From Elainella saxicola E1 (lineage in GTDB: Bacteria > Cyanobacteriota > Cyanobacteriia > Elainellales > Elainellaceae), in contig LUGL01000029.1 of NCBI GenBank assembly GCA_002796835.1, positions 47,535 to 86,094 on the forward strand: DNA of 38,560 nucleotides, in the 5' to 3' direction. Under the pieces are notes generated by a model, which was not told the DNA's origin, ran no database searches, and was given only the letters and a program-made list of their open reading frames with translations. Shown here piece after piece: positions 1 through 9,374 of this stretch. Positions within the stretch are counted from its first letter, which is position 1. Each line of letters starts with the position of its first letter. Position numbers and translations under genes: made by a program.

Positions 1-136
1 AAAAAACGACGAGGCTGGCAACCAGAGACAGAAATCGAGGTGTTTCCCCGTCTCCTATCTCCAATTCCCAGCCAATGCAAAGATTTGCAACTGAATTGGA
101 ATCAGCGACTCATGAATTTAAATCTTTAGCGTAGAT

Positions 137-850
137 CTATTCAGCTGTAGCCAATTCGGTGCTGCCGCGCGTGCGACGACGCGTAATACTGTTGTACAGC
201 ATCTGGCCGATCGCCTTGATCAGGTTGCCTTCCAGCTCTTGGAACATCTTCATGTTCATGCCAAACGCATCGATCGCCTCCTGGACAATCCGGTCAGCAG
301 TCGCATCATCGATCGGCGCTTCGTCTAAGTTGGCCCGGTATTTTGCTTTGAATGCTTTCTCATCCGAAATTTGGGGAAATTCATAGAAAGCAGTCCCTTC
401 TTCTCCCAGGTTCATCGCCCGTTGCGCGATCCCCTTAAGAATCTGCCCACCCGACAGGTCGCCAATGTAGCGGGTATAGGAATGGGAAACCAACAATTCT
501 GGAGCGGTATCGCCAATCTCACGAATGCGGGCTACATATTCTTGGGTTGCCGCCGAAGGAGAAATTTGCTCACGCCAGTTGTTACCAAAGTAAAACTGCA
601 TATCTTGCTCAAGCGAAGCCTTACGGTTCAACTCAGGGAAATAGATCTTAGAAACGACCGGATGCTGACGATGGCGCTCGATTTCTTCTTCCATCGCTGA
701 ATAGACATAGTAGAAATTAGCTGCCAGCTTCCGATAGGAGGTCTTTTCCACAACTCCTTTCAGGAAACACTTGATGAACCCCATGTTCTCTGCAGCGGTA
801 TGAGCTTTTTTGGTTCCCTCGCGCAACTTGGTTGCTAGATTACTGGTCAT
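137..850 (-). CDS. ho1: Heme oxygenase (biliverdin-producing), HO1 type
   Basis: This enzyme opens heme to biliverdin IXalpha, CO and iron using reduced ferredoxin, the first step towards phycobilins in cyanobacteria; it is soluble. The 237-residue protein has the HO N-terminus with the proximal heme ligand His17 in KKAHTAAE, and the distal-helix motif GDLSGGQILK in SHSYTRYIGDLSGGQ. Length matches cyanobacterial HO1 (about 240). The ATG at 850 is preceded by AGGA at suitable spacing. The C-terminus is Arg-rich and probably dispensable. It is transcribed divergently from dnaE across a 566-base gap, so it probably has its own promoter. HO1 versus the low-oxygen paralogue HO2 is inferred from overall similarity and is not proven. 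Confidence 0.95.
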   Translation of the reverse strand: MTSNLATKLREGTKKAHTAAENMGFIKCFLKGVVEKTSYRKLAANFYYVYSAMEEEIERHRQHPVVSKIYFPELNRKASLEQDMQFYFGNNWREQISPSAATQEYVARIREIGDTAPELLVSHSYTRYIGDLSGGQILKGIAQRAMNLGEEGTAFYEFPQISDEKAFKAKYRANLDEAPIDDATADRIVQEAIDAFGMNMKMFQELEGNLIKAIGQMLYNSITRRRTRGSTELATAE

Positions 851-1416
851 GCTAAAAGATCCTATCCCAACGCTAGATTGCTTATGTGAAACGTTCAGTG
901 TTTTAGAGATGCCGATCGATACATTACAAATGCACCGAAAGAACTACACCTAATTTGTTACAGTAGACCGATTTGATGAGCGTTTGTGTTAAAAATTCTT
1001 ACGCAAGAGTATGATCCCCATCCGGATCATCGGTCATGATAGTTCGCAAAGTGCCTAATTTAGCTGGATTCAACTCATCTCATTCAGATCGCGATCGTCA
1101 GCAACTCATGAGTCAGAAAAATTCATTTATTTAACATTCAGTTACTTTTATTGTGTTGGTGGCGCTAGAAGTTCCAGCCCGATCGTTCACTAATTTTTGC
1201 CAAGTTCTCCAAAAGTCCTGAGCCGCCTCAAAACCATTACAATTTGTTACTCATCCTTGATACATTGGTACTAAGCTATTACAGACCCAGCAGTTTGTGC
1301 TCCGAATCTGATCAACGCTATAGATGGAGGCTCTATTTCAAAAAAAGCGATAATTGATCTAGATGTAGAGAGCAGAATCAGCTACCCTGATCTCAGCCTT
1401 TGGTTTGGGAAACGCT
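851..1416. other. Divergent intergenic region between ho1 and dnaE
   Basis: This 566-base stretch is the shared upstream region of two divergent genes. I see no convincing coding frame, RNA gene or terminator. It has AT-rich stretches and recurring TTTGTTAC-like words (near 955 and 1241), and must contain both promoters, but no -35/-10 pair stands out enough to place one. Confidence 0.5.
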
Positions 1417-4400
1417 ATGTCTTTCGTTGGTCTACACATTCACAGCGATTACAGCCTGCTTGATGGTGCGAGCCAGTTGCCTCAACTTGTCGATCGCGTC
1501 GTGGAGTTAGGAATGCCTGCCGTGGCGCTCACCGATCACGGTGTTATGTATGGGGCGATCGAACTGCTCAAGGTTTGTAATGCCAAGGGCGTTAAGCCGA
1601 TCATCGGCAACGAAATGTATGTGATCAACGGCGACATCAGCAAGCAAGAGCGCCGTCCTCGTTATCACCAGATCGTCTTGGCCAAAAACACGTTGGGCTA
1701 CAAGAACCTGGTGAAGTTGACCACCGTTTCCCATTTGCAGGGCGTGCAGGGCAAAGGAATTTTTTCGCGACCCTGTATTAATAAAGACCTGCTGGAGCAA
1801 TATCACGAAGGGCTGATTGTCACGAGTGCTTGCTTGGGCGGAGAAGTGCCGCAGGCAATCATGCAGGGTAAGCCCGAAATTGCTCGTCGGGTGGCGCAGT
1901 GGTACAAAGATTTATTTGGCGACGACTATTATCTAGAGCTGCAAGATCACGGTTCGCAGGAAGACCGGATCGTTAATGTGGAAATTGTGCGAATTGCCAG
2001 AGAACTGGATATTCAGCTGATCTGCACCAACGATTCCCACTATATTTCCTGCTATGACGTGGAGGCCCATGACGCGCTGCTGTGCATCCAAACGGGCAAG
2101 CTAATTTCCGAAGATAAAAGGCTACGCTATAGCGGCACAGAATATCTGAAGTCAGCAGATGAAATGCGCTGCCTGTTCCGCGATCATCTCACTGATGATG
2201 TGATCGAAGAGGCGATCGCCAATACACTGGCTGTCGCTGAGAAAGTAGAGCCGTACCAGATTTTGGGTGAACCGCGCATTCCCGACTATCCCGTACCAGC
2301 AGACTACACTCTGTCTTCCTATATGGAAGAAGTGACGCGTCAGGGCTTAGTAGAACGCTTCAATTGCCAGTCTTATGAGGAAATTGCCCCAGCCTATCGG
2401 GAACGGTTGGAATATGAGATGCAAATGATGCACCAGATGGGCTTTGATGCCTACTTTCTGGTGGTGTGGGACTACATCAAATTTGCCAGAGATCACGGCA
2501 TTCCGGTCGGACCAGGACGGGGTTCAGCAGCCGGATCGCTCGTGGCTTATGCCTTGCGGATTACCAATATCGATCCAGTGCATCATGGTTTGCTGTTCGA
2601 GCGATTCTTAAATCCCGAACGGAAGTCGATGCCGGATATTGACACGGATTTTTGTATCGATCGCCGCGATGAAGTGATCGATTACGTTACCGAGAAATAT
2701 GGCAGCGATCGGGTGGCGCAAATTATCACCTATAACCGCATGACTTCGAAAGCGGTGCTGAAAGATGTAGCCAGAGTGCTGGATATTCCCTATGCCGAGT
2801 CCGATCGGATGGCCAAAATGATTCCGGTGGTGCGCGGCAAGCCAACCAAGCTGGCGGTAATGATTTCTGAGAATACACCCGCGCCAGAATTCAAAGAGAA
2901 ATATGAGAATGACCCAAACGTGCGCCGCTGGCTCGACATGGCGATGCGGATCGAAGGCACGAACAAGAGCGTCGGCATTCATGCAGCAGGCGTGGTGATT
3001 TCGGCGCAGCCCTTGGATGAAGTAGTGCCGTTGCAGCGAAACTCCGATGGGGCGGTGTTCACCCAATATTTCATGGAGGACATTGAATCGCTGGGTCTGC
3101 TGAAAATGGACTTCTTGGGCCTCAAGAACCTGACGATGATCCAGAAGGCGGTGGATCTGATCAAACAAACCCATCAGGTGGCTATTGATCTCGATCGCCT
3201 CCCCATGGATGATCCGAAGTCCTATCAATTGCTGGCTAAAGGCGAGCTAGAAGGTATTTTTCAGCTAGAGTCGTCCGGGATGCGGCAAATTGTGCGGGAA
3301 TTGAAGCCCTCTGGTCTGGAGGATATTTCATCTGTTCTGGCTCTCTATCGGCCTGGTCCGTTAGACGCCGGATTAATTCCCAAGTTTATTAACCGCAAAC
3401 ATGGTCGGGAAGAAATCAAATACGAAGATGAGATCTTGAAGCCGATCCTGAAAGAAACTTACGGGATTATGGTCTATCAGGAGCAAATCATGAAAATAGC
3501 TCAGGATATGGCTGGATATTCATTGGGACAGGCCGATTTGCTCAGGCGCGCCATGGGTAAGAAAAAGCCATCTGAGATGCAAAAACATCAGGAAATTTTT
3601 GTGGGCGGCTCTACAAAAAATGGTGTTAATGCAAAAGTTGCAGAGGCACTCTGGGAACAAATGGTGCAATTTGCAGAATATTGCTTTAACAAATCCCACT
3701 CCACTGCCTATGGATATGTCACCTATCAGACTGCCTATCTGAAAGCGAACTATCCGGTGGAATATATGGCATCTCTGCTGACTGCCAACAGCGGCGATCA
3801 GGACAAGGTGCAGAAATATATTGCTACCTGCATGACAATGGGAATCACGGTGGAACCGCCAGATATCAACCGTTCTGGTGTCGATTTCACTCCGTTGCAA
3901 GACAGCATTCTATTTGGTTTATCAGCAGTGCGTAACGTAGGCGGTGGCGCGATCGAAAATATCTTGATAGCCAGAGACGAAGGCGGCAAGTTTACCTCGC
4001 TTCCCGATTTGTGCGATCGCATCGACCCCAGAACCGTCAACCGGCGTGCATTAGAAGCCTTGATCCAATGTGGCGCACTCGATTGCATTAATCCCAACCG
4101 CAATCAGCTGATGCATGATTTGGATCTGGTGTTGGACTGGGCTCAGTCTCGTGCCAGAGATCGGGCGATCGGTCAAGGCAGCTTGTTCGATCTGTTTGGG
4201 GACAGCAGCACCACCAGCAATAACGGCTTTGAAACGGCTCCTAAAGCACCAGCCGTGGCCGATTATCCGCCGCAGGAAAAGCTGAAGCTGGAAAAAGATT
4301 TGCTGGGTTTCTATATTTCTGATCATCCCCTGAAAACCATTCAGCAGGCAGCCCGCATGTTGGCTCCAATTAACTTGAGCGATCTGGCCGACAAACCAGA

Positions 4401-4911
4401 CAACGTCACCCTCAGCGCCATTGTGATGATCAGCAGCCTCAAACCAATTGTTACCAAAAAGGGCGATCGCATGGCGGTTCTCCAAATCGAAGATTTAACG
4501 GGACAAGCGGATGCCGTGGTGTTTCCCAAGATCTTCGAACGCATCGGCCAATACCTCCAGGTAGACATGCGGCTGATGATTTGGGGTAAGGCCGATCGAC
4601 GGGACGATCGCAGTCAGTTTGTGATTGAAGATGCTGAGCCGCTCGAAGATGTGCATATGGTGATGGTGGAACTGGACGCTCGTATGGCAGGCGATATTAC
4701 CAAGCAGCATTATTTGCGTACCGTGCTGTTAGAGCAACGCGGCGAAGAGGAGAATGGCAAAATTCCGGTGATTGCAGTGGTATCCAGCCTGGAACGTCGC
4801 GAAATTGTTCGATTAGGCGCACAGTTCCGCGTTCAAGATCACCAGGCAGCCGTCAATGCTTTGCTAAAAGCTGGATTTCAAGCGCGATCGTCTTCATTAA
4901 TTGCCAGTTAG
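1417..4911 (+). CDS. dnaE: DNA polymerase III subunit alpha (DnaE), uninterrupted
   Basis: This is the catalytic subunit of the replicative polymerase. It runs from an N-terminal PHP domain ([11 protein letters not shown], residues about 6-16) through the polymerase core to a C-terminal OB fold and tail. The catalytic aspartates are visible: D407 and D409 in MPDIDTDF, and D565 in LLKMDFLGL. The length of 1164 residues is close to E. coli DnaE (1160). I chose ATG 1417 ([13 protein letters not shown]), which matches the usual cyanobacterial N-terminus and has GGGA upstream; a TTG at 1405 would add four residues. In many cyanobacteria the gene is split by an intein after the AEY of the sequence [10 protein letters not shown]. 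Here that junction (Y755/C756, 3681/3682) is continuous, so this is a one-piece gene. Its stop lies 21 bases from the convergent rsmH stop. Confidence 0.97.
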   Translation: MSFVGLHIHSDYSLLDGASQLPQLVDRVVELGMPAVALTDHGVMYGAIELLKVCNAKGVKPIIGNEMYVINGDISKQERRPRYHQIVLAKNTLGYKNLVKLTTVSHLQGVQGKGIFSRPCINKDLLEQYHEGLIVTSACLGGEVPQAIMQGKPEIARRVAQWYKDLFGDDYYLELQDHGSQEDRIVNVEIVRIARELDIQLICTNDSHYISCYDVEAHDALLCIQTGKLISEDKRLRYSGTEYLKSADEMRCLFRDHLTDDVIEEAIANTLAVAEKVEPYQILGEPRIPDYPVPADYTLSSYMEEVTRQGLVERFNCQSYEEIAPAYRERLEYEMQMMHQMGFDAYFLVVWDYIKFARDHGIPVGPGRGSAAGSLVAYALRITNIDPVHHGLLFERFLNPERKSMPDIDTDFCIDRRDEVIDYVTEKYGSDRVAQIITYNRMTSKAVLKDVARVLDIPYAESDRMAKMIPVVRGKPTKLAVMISENTPAPEFKEKYENDPNVRRWLDMAMRIEGTNKSVGIHAAGVVISAQPLDEVVPLQRNSDGAVFTQYFMEDIESLGLLKMDFLGLKNLTMIQKAVDLIKQTHQVAIDLDRLPMDDPKSYQLLAKGELEGIFQLESSGMRQIVRELKPSGLEDISSVLALYRPGPLDAGLIPKFINRKHGREEIKYEDEILKPILKETYGIMVYQEQIMKIAQDMAGYSLGQADLLRRAMGKKKPSEMQKHQEIFVGGSTKNGVNAKVAEALWEQMVQFAEYCFNKSHSTAYGYVTYQTAYLKANYPVEYMASLLTANSGDQDKVQKYIATCMTMGITVEPPDINRSGVDFTPLQDSILFGLSAVRNVGGGAIENILIARDEGGKFTSLPDLCDRIDPRTVNRRALEALIQCGALDCINPNRNQLMHDLDLVLDWAQSRARDRAIGQGSLFDLFGDSSTTSNNGFETAPKAPAVADYPPQEKLKLEKDLLGFYISDHPLKTIQQAARMLAPINLSDLADKPDNVTLSAIVMISSLKPIVTKKGDRMAVLQIEDLTGQADAVVFPKIFERIGQYLQVDMRLMIWGKADRRDDRSQFVIEDAEPLEDVHMVMVELDARMAGDITKQHYLRTVLLEQRGEEENGKIPVIAVVSSLERREIVRLGAQFRVQDHQAAVNALLKAGFQARSSSLIAS

Positions 4912-4932
4912 GCCCGAAGCCCAGCTCAGCTT

Positions 4933-5832
4933 TTATCCATCAAGACGTTCAGCAATTCGTAACTTAGCCGATCGCGCTCGACTATTTTGGGTAATTTCCA
5001 TTTCGGTCGGCACGATCGGTTTCTTGGTGATCACTCTCAATAATTCAGATTCCTTCAACGTATGTTTTACAATTCGATCTTCCAGGCTGTGAAAGCTAAT
5101 GATGGCCAAGCGACCGTTGGGTTTTAACCAGAGCGGAGCCTGCTGTAAAAAAGTTTCTAACACTTCAAGCTCACGGTTTACCGCAATCCGCAAAGCTTGA
5201 AAGGTCCGTGTTGCAGGATGAATGCGGCCATAGCGATAGGACCGTGGAACACTATGAAAGATGATTTCGGCCAGTTCGATAGTGGTATTTAATGGACGGC
5301 TCTCAACAATGCGGTGGGCAATGCGGCGCGACAGACGTTCCTCACCATAGTGATAGATCAAATTCGCTAATTCTGTTTCATCCCAGGTATTCACAATCTC
5401 CGCTGCAGTAAGTTCCTGGGTTTGATTCATGCGCATGTCCAGTGGAGCAGCCTGCCGAAAACTAAAGCCGCGATCGCCCCAGTCAAATTGGGCAGAACTG
5501 ACGCCTAAATCTGCCAGAATTCCGTCAAACTGCTGACCTCGGGGATTGAACGCCGCAAAGTTGGTGTGATGGAATGTTACCCGATCGCCAAACTCCGCTA
5601 GCTTTTGCCGAGCCGCCTGCAACGCCTGAGTATCCTGATCTAAGGCTGTCACCGTCACATCATCTGCCATCTGAAGCATTAACGCACTATGTCCACCACC
5701 ACCTACCGTTGCATCCAAATAACGTCCACCCGATCGCACCATCAGTCCTTCAATCACTTCCTGGCCAAGCACGGAAATATGGACAAATTCAAGAGTTAGA
5801 TCGGACTGTTGATCGGATTCAGAAGAATGCAT
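4933..5832 (-). CDS. rsmH: 16S rRNA (cytosine(1402)-N4)-methyltransferase RsmH
   Basis: RsmH uses SAM to methylate N4 of C1402 in the ribosomal P site. The 299-residue protein starts with a short polar extension and then VHISVLGQEVIEGL, followed by the SAM-binding glycine motif YLDATVGGGGHS (about residues 38-49). Further family motifs are GILADLGVSSAQFD and, near the end, AIISFHSLEDRIVK. It is the last gene of a minus-strand run radC - HTH - rsmH, with only 35 bases to the HTH gene, so co-transcription is likely. In many bacteria rsmH sits in the division and cell-wall cluster; here it does not. Confidence 0.96.
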   Translation of the reverse strand: MHSSESDQQSDLTLEFVHISVLGQEVIEGLMVRSGGRYLDATVGGGGHSALMLQMADDVTVTALDQDTQALQAARQKLAEFGDRVTFHHTNFAAFNPRGQQFDGILADLGVSSAQFDWGDRGFSFRQAAPLDMRMNQTQELTAAEIVNTWDETELANLIYHYGEERLSRRIAHRIVESRPLNTTIELAEIIFHSVPRSYRYGRIHPATRTFQALRIAVNRELEVLETFLQQAPLWLKPNGRLAIISFHSLEDRIVKHTLKESELLRVITKKPIVPTEMEITQNSRARSAKLRIAERLDG

Positions 5833-5867
5833 GGATCGATTTACTTTGCTCTAGCAGCATCCTAGCG

Positions 5868-6164
5868 CTAATTGGGCAGGTTGAAATCGGTAGTTGGTGG
5901 CTGGTTGGTTTCAGTCGGAGGCAGTAATCCCGATGCATCTGGCAACTCCTGGATCCGATCGATGCCAAACTGCTGACAGAGGGCCTTAAGTTGGGGAATG
6001 CTGAGTTTCACTTCCGTTTTACCTGCAATCCAGCGCTGATAGGTCGCTCTTGGAATGCCACAAAGTACGGCCAGCTCATCCTGAGACAGCTGAGTTCGGG
6101 ATAACCGCAACGTTTCCAACCAAATTTCACTGCCTTGTTTGCGACGATTCGATTGCCTGACCAT
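5868..6164 (-). CDS. Small XRE-like helix-turn-helix protein
   Basis: This is a 98-residue basic protein. Residues about 24-52 form a Cro/C1-type helix-turn-helix (SQDELAVLCGIPRATYQRW), followed by a helix ending in LKALCQQFGIDRIQEL. The tail is short, Pro/Thr-rich and probably disordered. It is likely a DNA-binding regulator or an accessory protein; its target is unknown. It sits between radC (61 bases upstream) and rsmH (35 bases downstream) on the same strand, which suggests a shared transcript. I see no toxin partner, so an antitoxin role is not supported. Confidence 0.8.
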   Translation of the reverse strand: MVRQSNRRKQGSEIWLETLRLSRTQLSQDELAVLCGIPRATYQRWIAGKTEVKLSIPQLKALCQQFGIDRIQELPDASGLLPPTETNQPPTTDFNLPN

Positions 6165-6225
6165 TGCAATATACGACCCTTACCATTTTTCGAGCTGCGC
6201 CATTTTTTAATCTGCGCTATCAACA

Positions 6226-6957
6226 TCAATCACCCTGCGGAATCTCCTGCCATAGCTTGGTAGTCTGCCGCAAACTAGTGTAGCCGCCGTTTCCCAAAAT
6301 CAGATGATCGAGCAGCGGAATATCGAGCAGTTTGCCACCTGATAACAACTGTCGCGTTAAAGCAATGTCTTCGGGACTGGGTTCCAAATTTCCGGAGGGA
6401 TGGTTATGGGCCACGATCGCTCGCACTGCTCCTTGCCGAATCACTTCTCGAAAAATGTCGCGGGGTGGAGCCAGGGTTTCTGTGGCTGTGCCGATCGTAA
6501 TCACCTTGGTGCCGATCAATCGATGCTTAATATCCAATAGCAAAATGGCAAATCGTTCTTGAGGTTGCCACATCAGGTCCGTGCTGAGGATTGCTGCTGC
6601 CACTGCTGGATCATCCACGACGGTTTGGTCAGATGCTTTCGCTGCTAAGACCCGTTTCCCCAATTCGATCGCTGCCAAAATAGTGCAGGCTTTTGCGGGC
6701 CCAACGCCTGAAATTTGCGTCAGTTCATGCACGCTAGCATCTCGCAACGCGGCCAAGGCATCTCGTTGACCTTCACTAAATTTGTTCAGAATATGTTGTC
6801 CCAATCCCACGGCTGATAATTTGCCAGACCCTTGACCTGTGCTCAGCAAAATTGCTAATAGCTCACCTGTTGCTAGGCTTCTGGCTCCCTGGCTGATCAA
6901 TCGTTCTCTGGGTCGTTCCGTGGAGGGTAGATCAATAATTCGTAGGCTATAGGTCAT
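6226..6957 (-). CDS. radC: RadC family JAB/MPN-domain protein
   Basis: The 243-residue protein has an N-terminal helix-hairpin-helix-like segment ([21 protein letters not shown]) and a C-terminal JAB/MPN metalloprotease-like domain. The family signature is intact: [19 protein letters not shown], giving the His-x-His and Asp metal ligands. RadC was once linked to DNA repair, but the E. coli evidence was withdrawn and its function remains unsettled. The ATG at 6957 precedes the typical RadC opening [20 protein letters not shown]. It is the first gene of the likely radC-HTH-rsmH unit. Confidence 0.93.
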   Translation of the reverse strand: MTYSLRIIDLPSTERPRERLISQGARSLATGELLAILLSTGQGSGKLSAVGLGQHILNKFSEGQRDALAALRDASVHELTQISGVGPAKACTILAAIELGKRVLAAKASDQTVVDDPAVAAAILSTDLMWQPQERFAILLLDIKHRLIGTKVITIGTATETLAPPRDIFREVIRQGAVRAIVAHNHPSGNLEPSPEDIALTRQLLSGGKLLDIPLLDHLILGNGGYTSLRQTTKLWQEIPQGD

Positions 6958-7098
6958 GGAAATTGGCTGAGACGAAAATCAGGGATTGACTGATCTCAGT
7001 TATCCCAAAGGGAAGCAGAATTTTGAAGTTTGAGGGCAATTATCTTGCTTGCAAATCTCGTGCAGTTTTGCATGTTAAGGAAGAGGTCCAGTGAACAG

Positions 7099-7689
7099 CT
7101 AGGCCAAAATTTCATCGTCGATCGAAGTGCGCAAGAACAGCAGACAGCCATTTTGAGTTGCAGGTTGATGATCGGTTCCCGATGCCGAAATGACGCGATC
7201 GCCACTGCGGTAAACCTGTCCGCCAATTTCCAGATCGCCCTCCAGCACCACAATTTCTTCACTTTGCGCATGACGATGGCGGGGAAAGGTAACGGAGCCG
7301 ATCGCCCGCACAAAACATTGCACTTCTCTGGCAGTTTCATCAACGAGCAGCGTGCCTAGCATCGTCTGTGGCACAAGCGCATAGGGCTGCCACTGCACAG
7401 TTTCTGCTTGCTGTTTCAAAGTCTCGATCGTGCTCGGTTCAACCCACTCACCTCCCGGAAGTCGGACCTCATCTGCCACAATTCGCTGCATCAACCGCTC
7501 CTTCAGGTCATTGGCCAGGGGAACCAGTGGGGCACTATAGGCGATCGCCGCCACCGCTGCCTGAAATTCTGCGAGTTCTTCTGTCAACTCAGACTGGGCG
7601 AGTTCACGTTCAAATTGGCTGCGCTCATCTTTGGTCAGAACATCGAGCGCATAAAGGGCTGCTAATTCCTCAAAATCAGATGGTTCCAT
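7099..7689 (-). CDS. ChrR-like cupin anti-sigma factor
   Basis: This 196-residue protein is the probable anti-sigma partner of the ECF sigma factor encoded 73 bases upstream. The N-terminal half (about 1-75) is helical and acidic (FEELAALYALDVLTKDE), like anti-sigma domains, but lacks the HxxxCxxC zinc motif typical of ZAS domains. The C-terminal half is a cupin with RHRHAQSEEIVVLEGDLEI and a later His in GTDHQPAT, consistent with a metal-binding site. In Rhodobacter, the RpoE-ChrR pair responds to singlet oxygen. A similar redox or photo-oxidative role is inferred here from family and gene order, not shown. Confidence 0.85.
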   Translation of the reverse strand: MEPSDFEELAALYALDVLTKDERSQFERELAQSELTEELAEFQAAVAAIAYSAPLVPLANDLKERLMQRIVADEVRLPGGEWVEPSTIETLKQQAETVQWQPYALVPQTMLGTLLVDETAREVQCFVRAIGSVTFPRHRHAQSEEIVVLEGDLEIGGQVYRSGDRVISASGTDHQPATQNGCLLFLRTSIDDEILA

Positions 7690-7762
7690 GATCTTGGCCT
7701 CGCTTGTCGCTTACCTGCTGCTTGCTCACGGTTGGGATGTTCTGCATGGACAACTCCATCTT

Positions 7763-8335
7763 CTATGCTTCTGCCCAGGTTGCTAATGTGCCGCGCAATT
7801 TTGTTAACCCCAGCCGGATGCGCGTTTTTACAGTGCCTAATGAAATGCCCGTTTGGGCTGCGATCTCACGATGAGAAAGTCCCTTGTAATAGGCTAATTC
7901 AATCACCTGCCGCTGTTCGATCGGCAATTGATCAAGCGCAGCTAGAATTTGCACCCGTCGTTCAGACACAAACACGTCCTCGATTGGATCTACGCTGTGG
8001 GCTGGAGATTGGATTGGTTCCGCCTGGGTAGCAGCAGTAATTTTTTGGGTAACTCGCTGGAGCGATCGTAAGCGATCGAGCACCCGACTGCGGACCAGCA
8101 TGAACAACCAGGTATCGACCCTAGCTTTTTCTGCATTGTATTGCCCTGCAATTCGCCAAACCTGGGCAAAAACATCCAGCACTACTTCTTCAGCTTCTTC
8201 TACCGAGTTGAGACTTTTATAAGCGATCGAATAAACCACTCGCGCATAGCGATCGTAAAGCTCAGAAAGAGCGGCTTGGTCTCGCTGGGCAATTCGTTCA
8301 ATTAAAGCGGTTTCTGGCGAAGTAGGGGATGTCAT
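7763..8335 (-). CDS. ECF-type RNA polymerase sigma factor
   Basis: The 190-residue protein contains only sigma regions 2 and 4, as in group 4 (ECF) sigma factors. Region 2 includes LYDRYARVVYSIAYKSL and DTWLFMLVRSRVLDRLRS. Region 4 includes LPIEQRQVIELAYYKGLSHREIA and the recognition helix GTVKTRIRLGLTKLR. The ATG at 8335 has only a weak upstream ribosome site. The cupin anti-sigma gene follows at 73 bases on the same strand, the normal arrangement for an ECF/anti-sigma pair. I do not assign it to a named cyanobacterial Sig factor. Confidence 0.94.
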   Translation of the reverse strand: MTSPTSPETALIERIAQRDQAALSELYDRYARVVYSIAYKSLNSVEEAEEVVLDVFAQVWRIAGQYNAEKARVDTWLFMLVRSRVLDRLRSLQRVTQKITAATQAEPIQSPAHSVDPIEDVFVSERRVQILAALDQLPIEQRQVIELAYYKGLSHREIAAQTGISLGTVKTRIRLGLTKLRGTLATWAEA

Positions 8336-8516
8336 TCGAAAAAATGACAGGATTCGGCAAGGGGTACCCCATTATCTCCCTAAATTTTGGTTCCCAGCGC
8401 CAGCACACATAAAATACTTAAGGTTACAACTGCCATCAGTAATATCTTGTTGCTGAAAGACTTCGTAGAAAAGCCTCAACCACTCTTCCTATTGCCCCCA
8501 ATTGGAAAAGCGATCG

Positions 8517-8543
8517 AGGCTGTCATAACTCACAGGCTGTCAT
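8517..8543. repeat. Direct repeat AGGCTGTCAT x2
   Basis: Two exact copies of AGGCTGTCAT lie at 8517-8526 and 8534-8543, a period of 17 bases, between the ferritin-like gene stop (8554) and the ECF sigma gene. Spacing of about 1.6 helical turns could suit a dimeric regulator upstream of the sigma gene, but no function is shown. Confidence 0.5.
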
Positions 8544-8553
8544 CCAAGACCAA

Positions 8554-9207
8554 TCACACCTTCAACACCCACTCCATGCGGGTATCAGCACTGACAAACG
8601 AAGCGGGCACATAATCAATGCCAACCCCAAGCGACACAAAGGCGGCCCGGATCGCCGTGGCATGCGCCGATTCATTCGAGCCGATCGTCGCACCTGCGGT
8701 AATCAGGGCTGGGGTTTTGAGTTTGCTGACTTCAGTGGTATAGGCGATCGCCGCATCAGTTTCCAGCGCTAGCGCTAACTTGGCAATATTCACATCCGAA
8801 TCTAAGTTGCCTTCGCCGCGCTGAATATAGGACGAAACATCGTAGCTGCTTTCCGCCATCACGGGCATTGCACCCAGACTCTGGACGGCTGCGGTCAACG
8901 CATCCCGATGGGCCATGTGATCCATCATGTTGCGCTTCGCCAAGGCCAACACCGCCCGCCCCACATCACTATCGCTCAACTTGGTGGCGGCAAACTGATA
9001 GGCCCAGATCGCCTGATGTTCGTAATACAGCGCATTATTTAGAATTTCAGCATCGCCCGTTTGAGCGGCAGGACTGGCCTGACTGGCACGAGCCGTGAGT
9101 CCCGCTAGACCGATCGCCCCAGTCAATCCGGCAATCGAACCGCCAACTAAAATACCGCGACGCGAAAAAGACTTGCTGCGCAACGGCGCATGATGGATAT
9201 CTTTCAT
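8554..9207 (-). CDS. Tat-exported ferritin-like protein
   Basis: The protein has about 217 residues. The N-terminus carries a twin-arginine signal (SFSRRGILVGG) followed by a Gly/Ala-rich hydrophobic stretch, so a folded and probably metal-loaded protein is predicted to be exported. The mature part is a four-helix ferritin-like fold: NNALYYEHQAIWAYQFAA supplies a Glu-x-x-His, later helices have MMDHMAHRD and LETDAAIAYTTEV, and the last has ESAHATAIRAAFV. I chose ATG 9207 over TTG 9231 because GGGAG precedes it at normal spacing. It lies upstream of the ECF sigma/anti-sigma pair on the same strand, 218 bases away. This suggests, without proving, membership of the same stress response. Confidence 0.85.
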   Translation of the reverse strand: MKDIHHAPLRSKSFSRRGILVGGSIAGLTGAIGLAGLTARASQASPAAQTGDAEILNNALYYEHQAIWAYQFAATKLSDSDVGRAVLALAKRNMMDHMAHRDALTAAVQSLGAMPVMAESSYDVSSYIQRGEGNLDSDVNIAKLALALETDAAIAYTTEVSKLKTPALITAGATIGSNESAHATAIRAAFVSLGVGIDYVPASFVSADTRMEWVLKV

Positions 9208-9374
9208 GTGAAGTGTCTCCCGATGGAACAATGCAAAGGATGCAATTTGGCCAAAGCGGAAAACAGCGCTGCTTAACTTCGGCTTTCAAACAGAGATACG
9301 AGAGAGGGGAGCGATCGGATTTATAAAGCTACCTTTAATCTTTCACCTTTGAATTGCGAACAATTAGCGCTTAA

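Noticed and set aside
1-136. Terminator or gene downstream of ho1
   Set aside because: GAGAC (about 25-29) and GTCTC (about 50-54) could pair with an imperfect inner stem, but there is no T-run on the ho1 strand and no coding frame, so I make no call.
2608-3228. 206-codon minus-strand open frame inside dnaE
   Set aside because: It is fully antisense to a conserved part of dnaE. Its composition is rich in His, Arg and Ile, as expected of a shadow frame, and no motif is recognised.
7099-8335. Toxin-antitoxin reading of the sigma/cupin pair
   Set aside because: Sigma regions 2 and 4 and the ChrR-type cupin are clear, so an ECF sigma/anti-sigma pair explains both genes.
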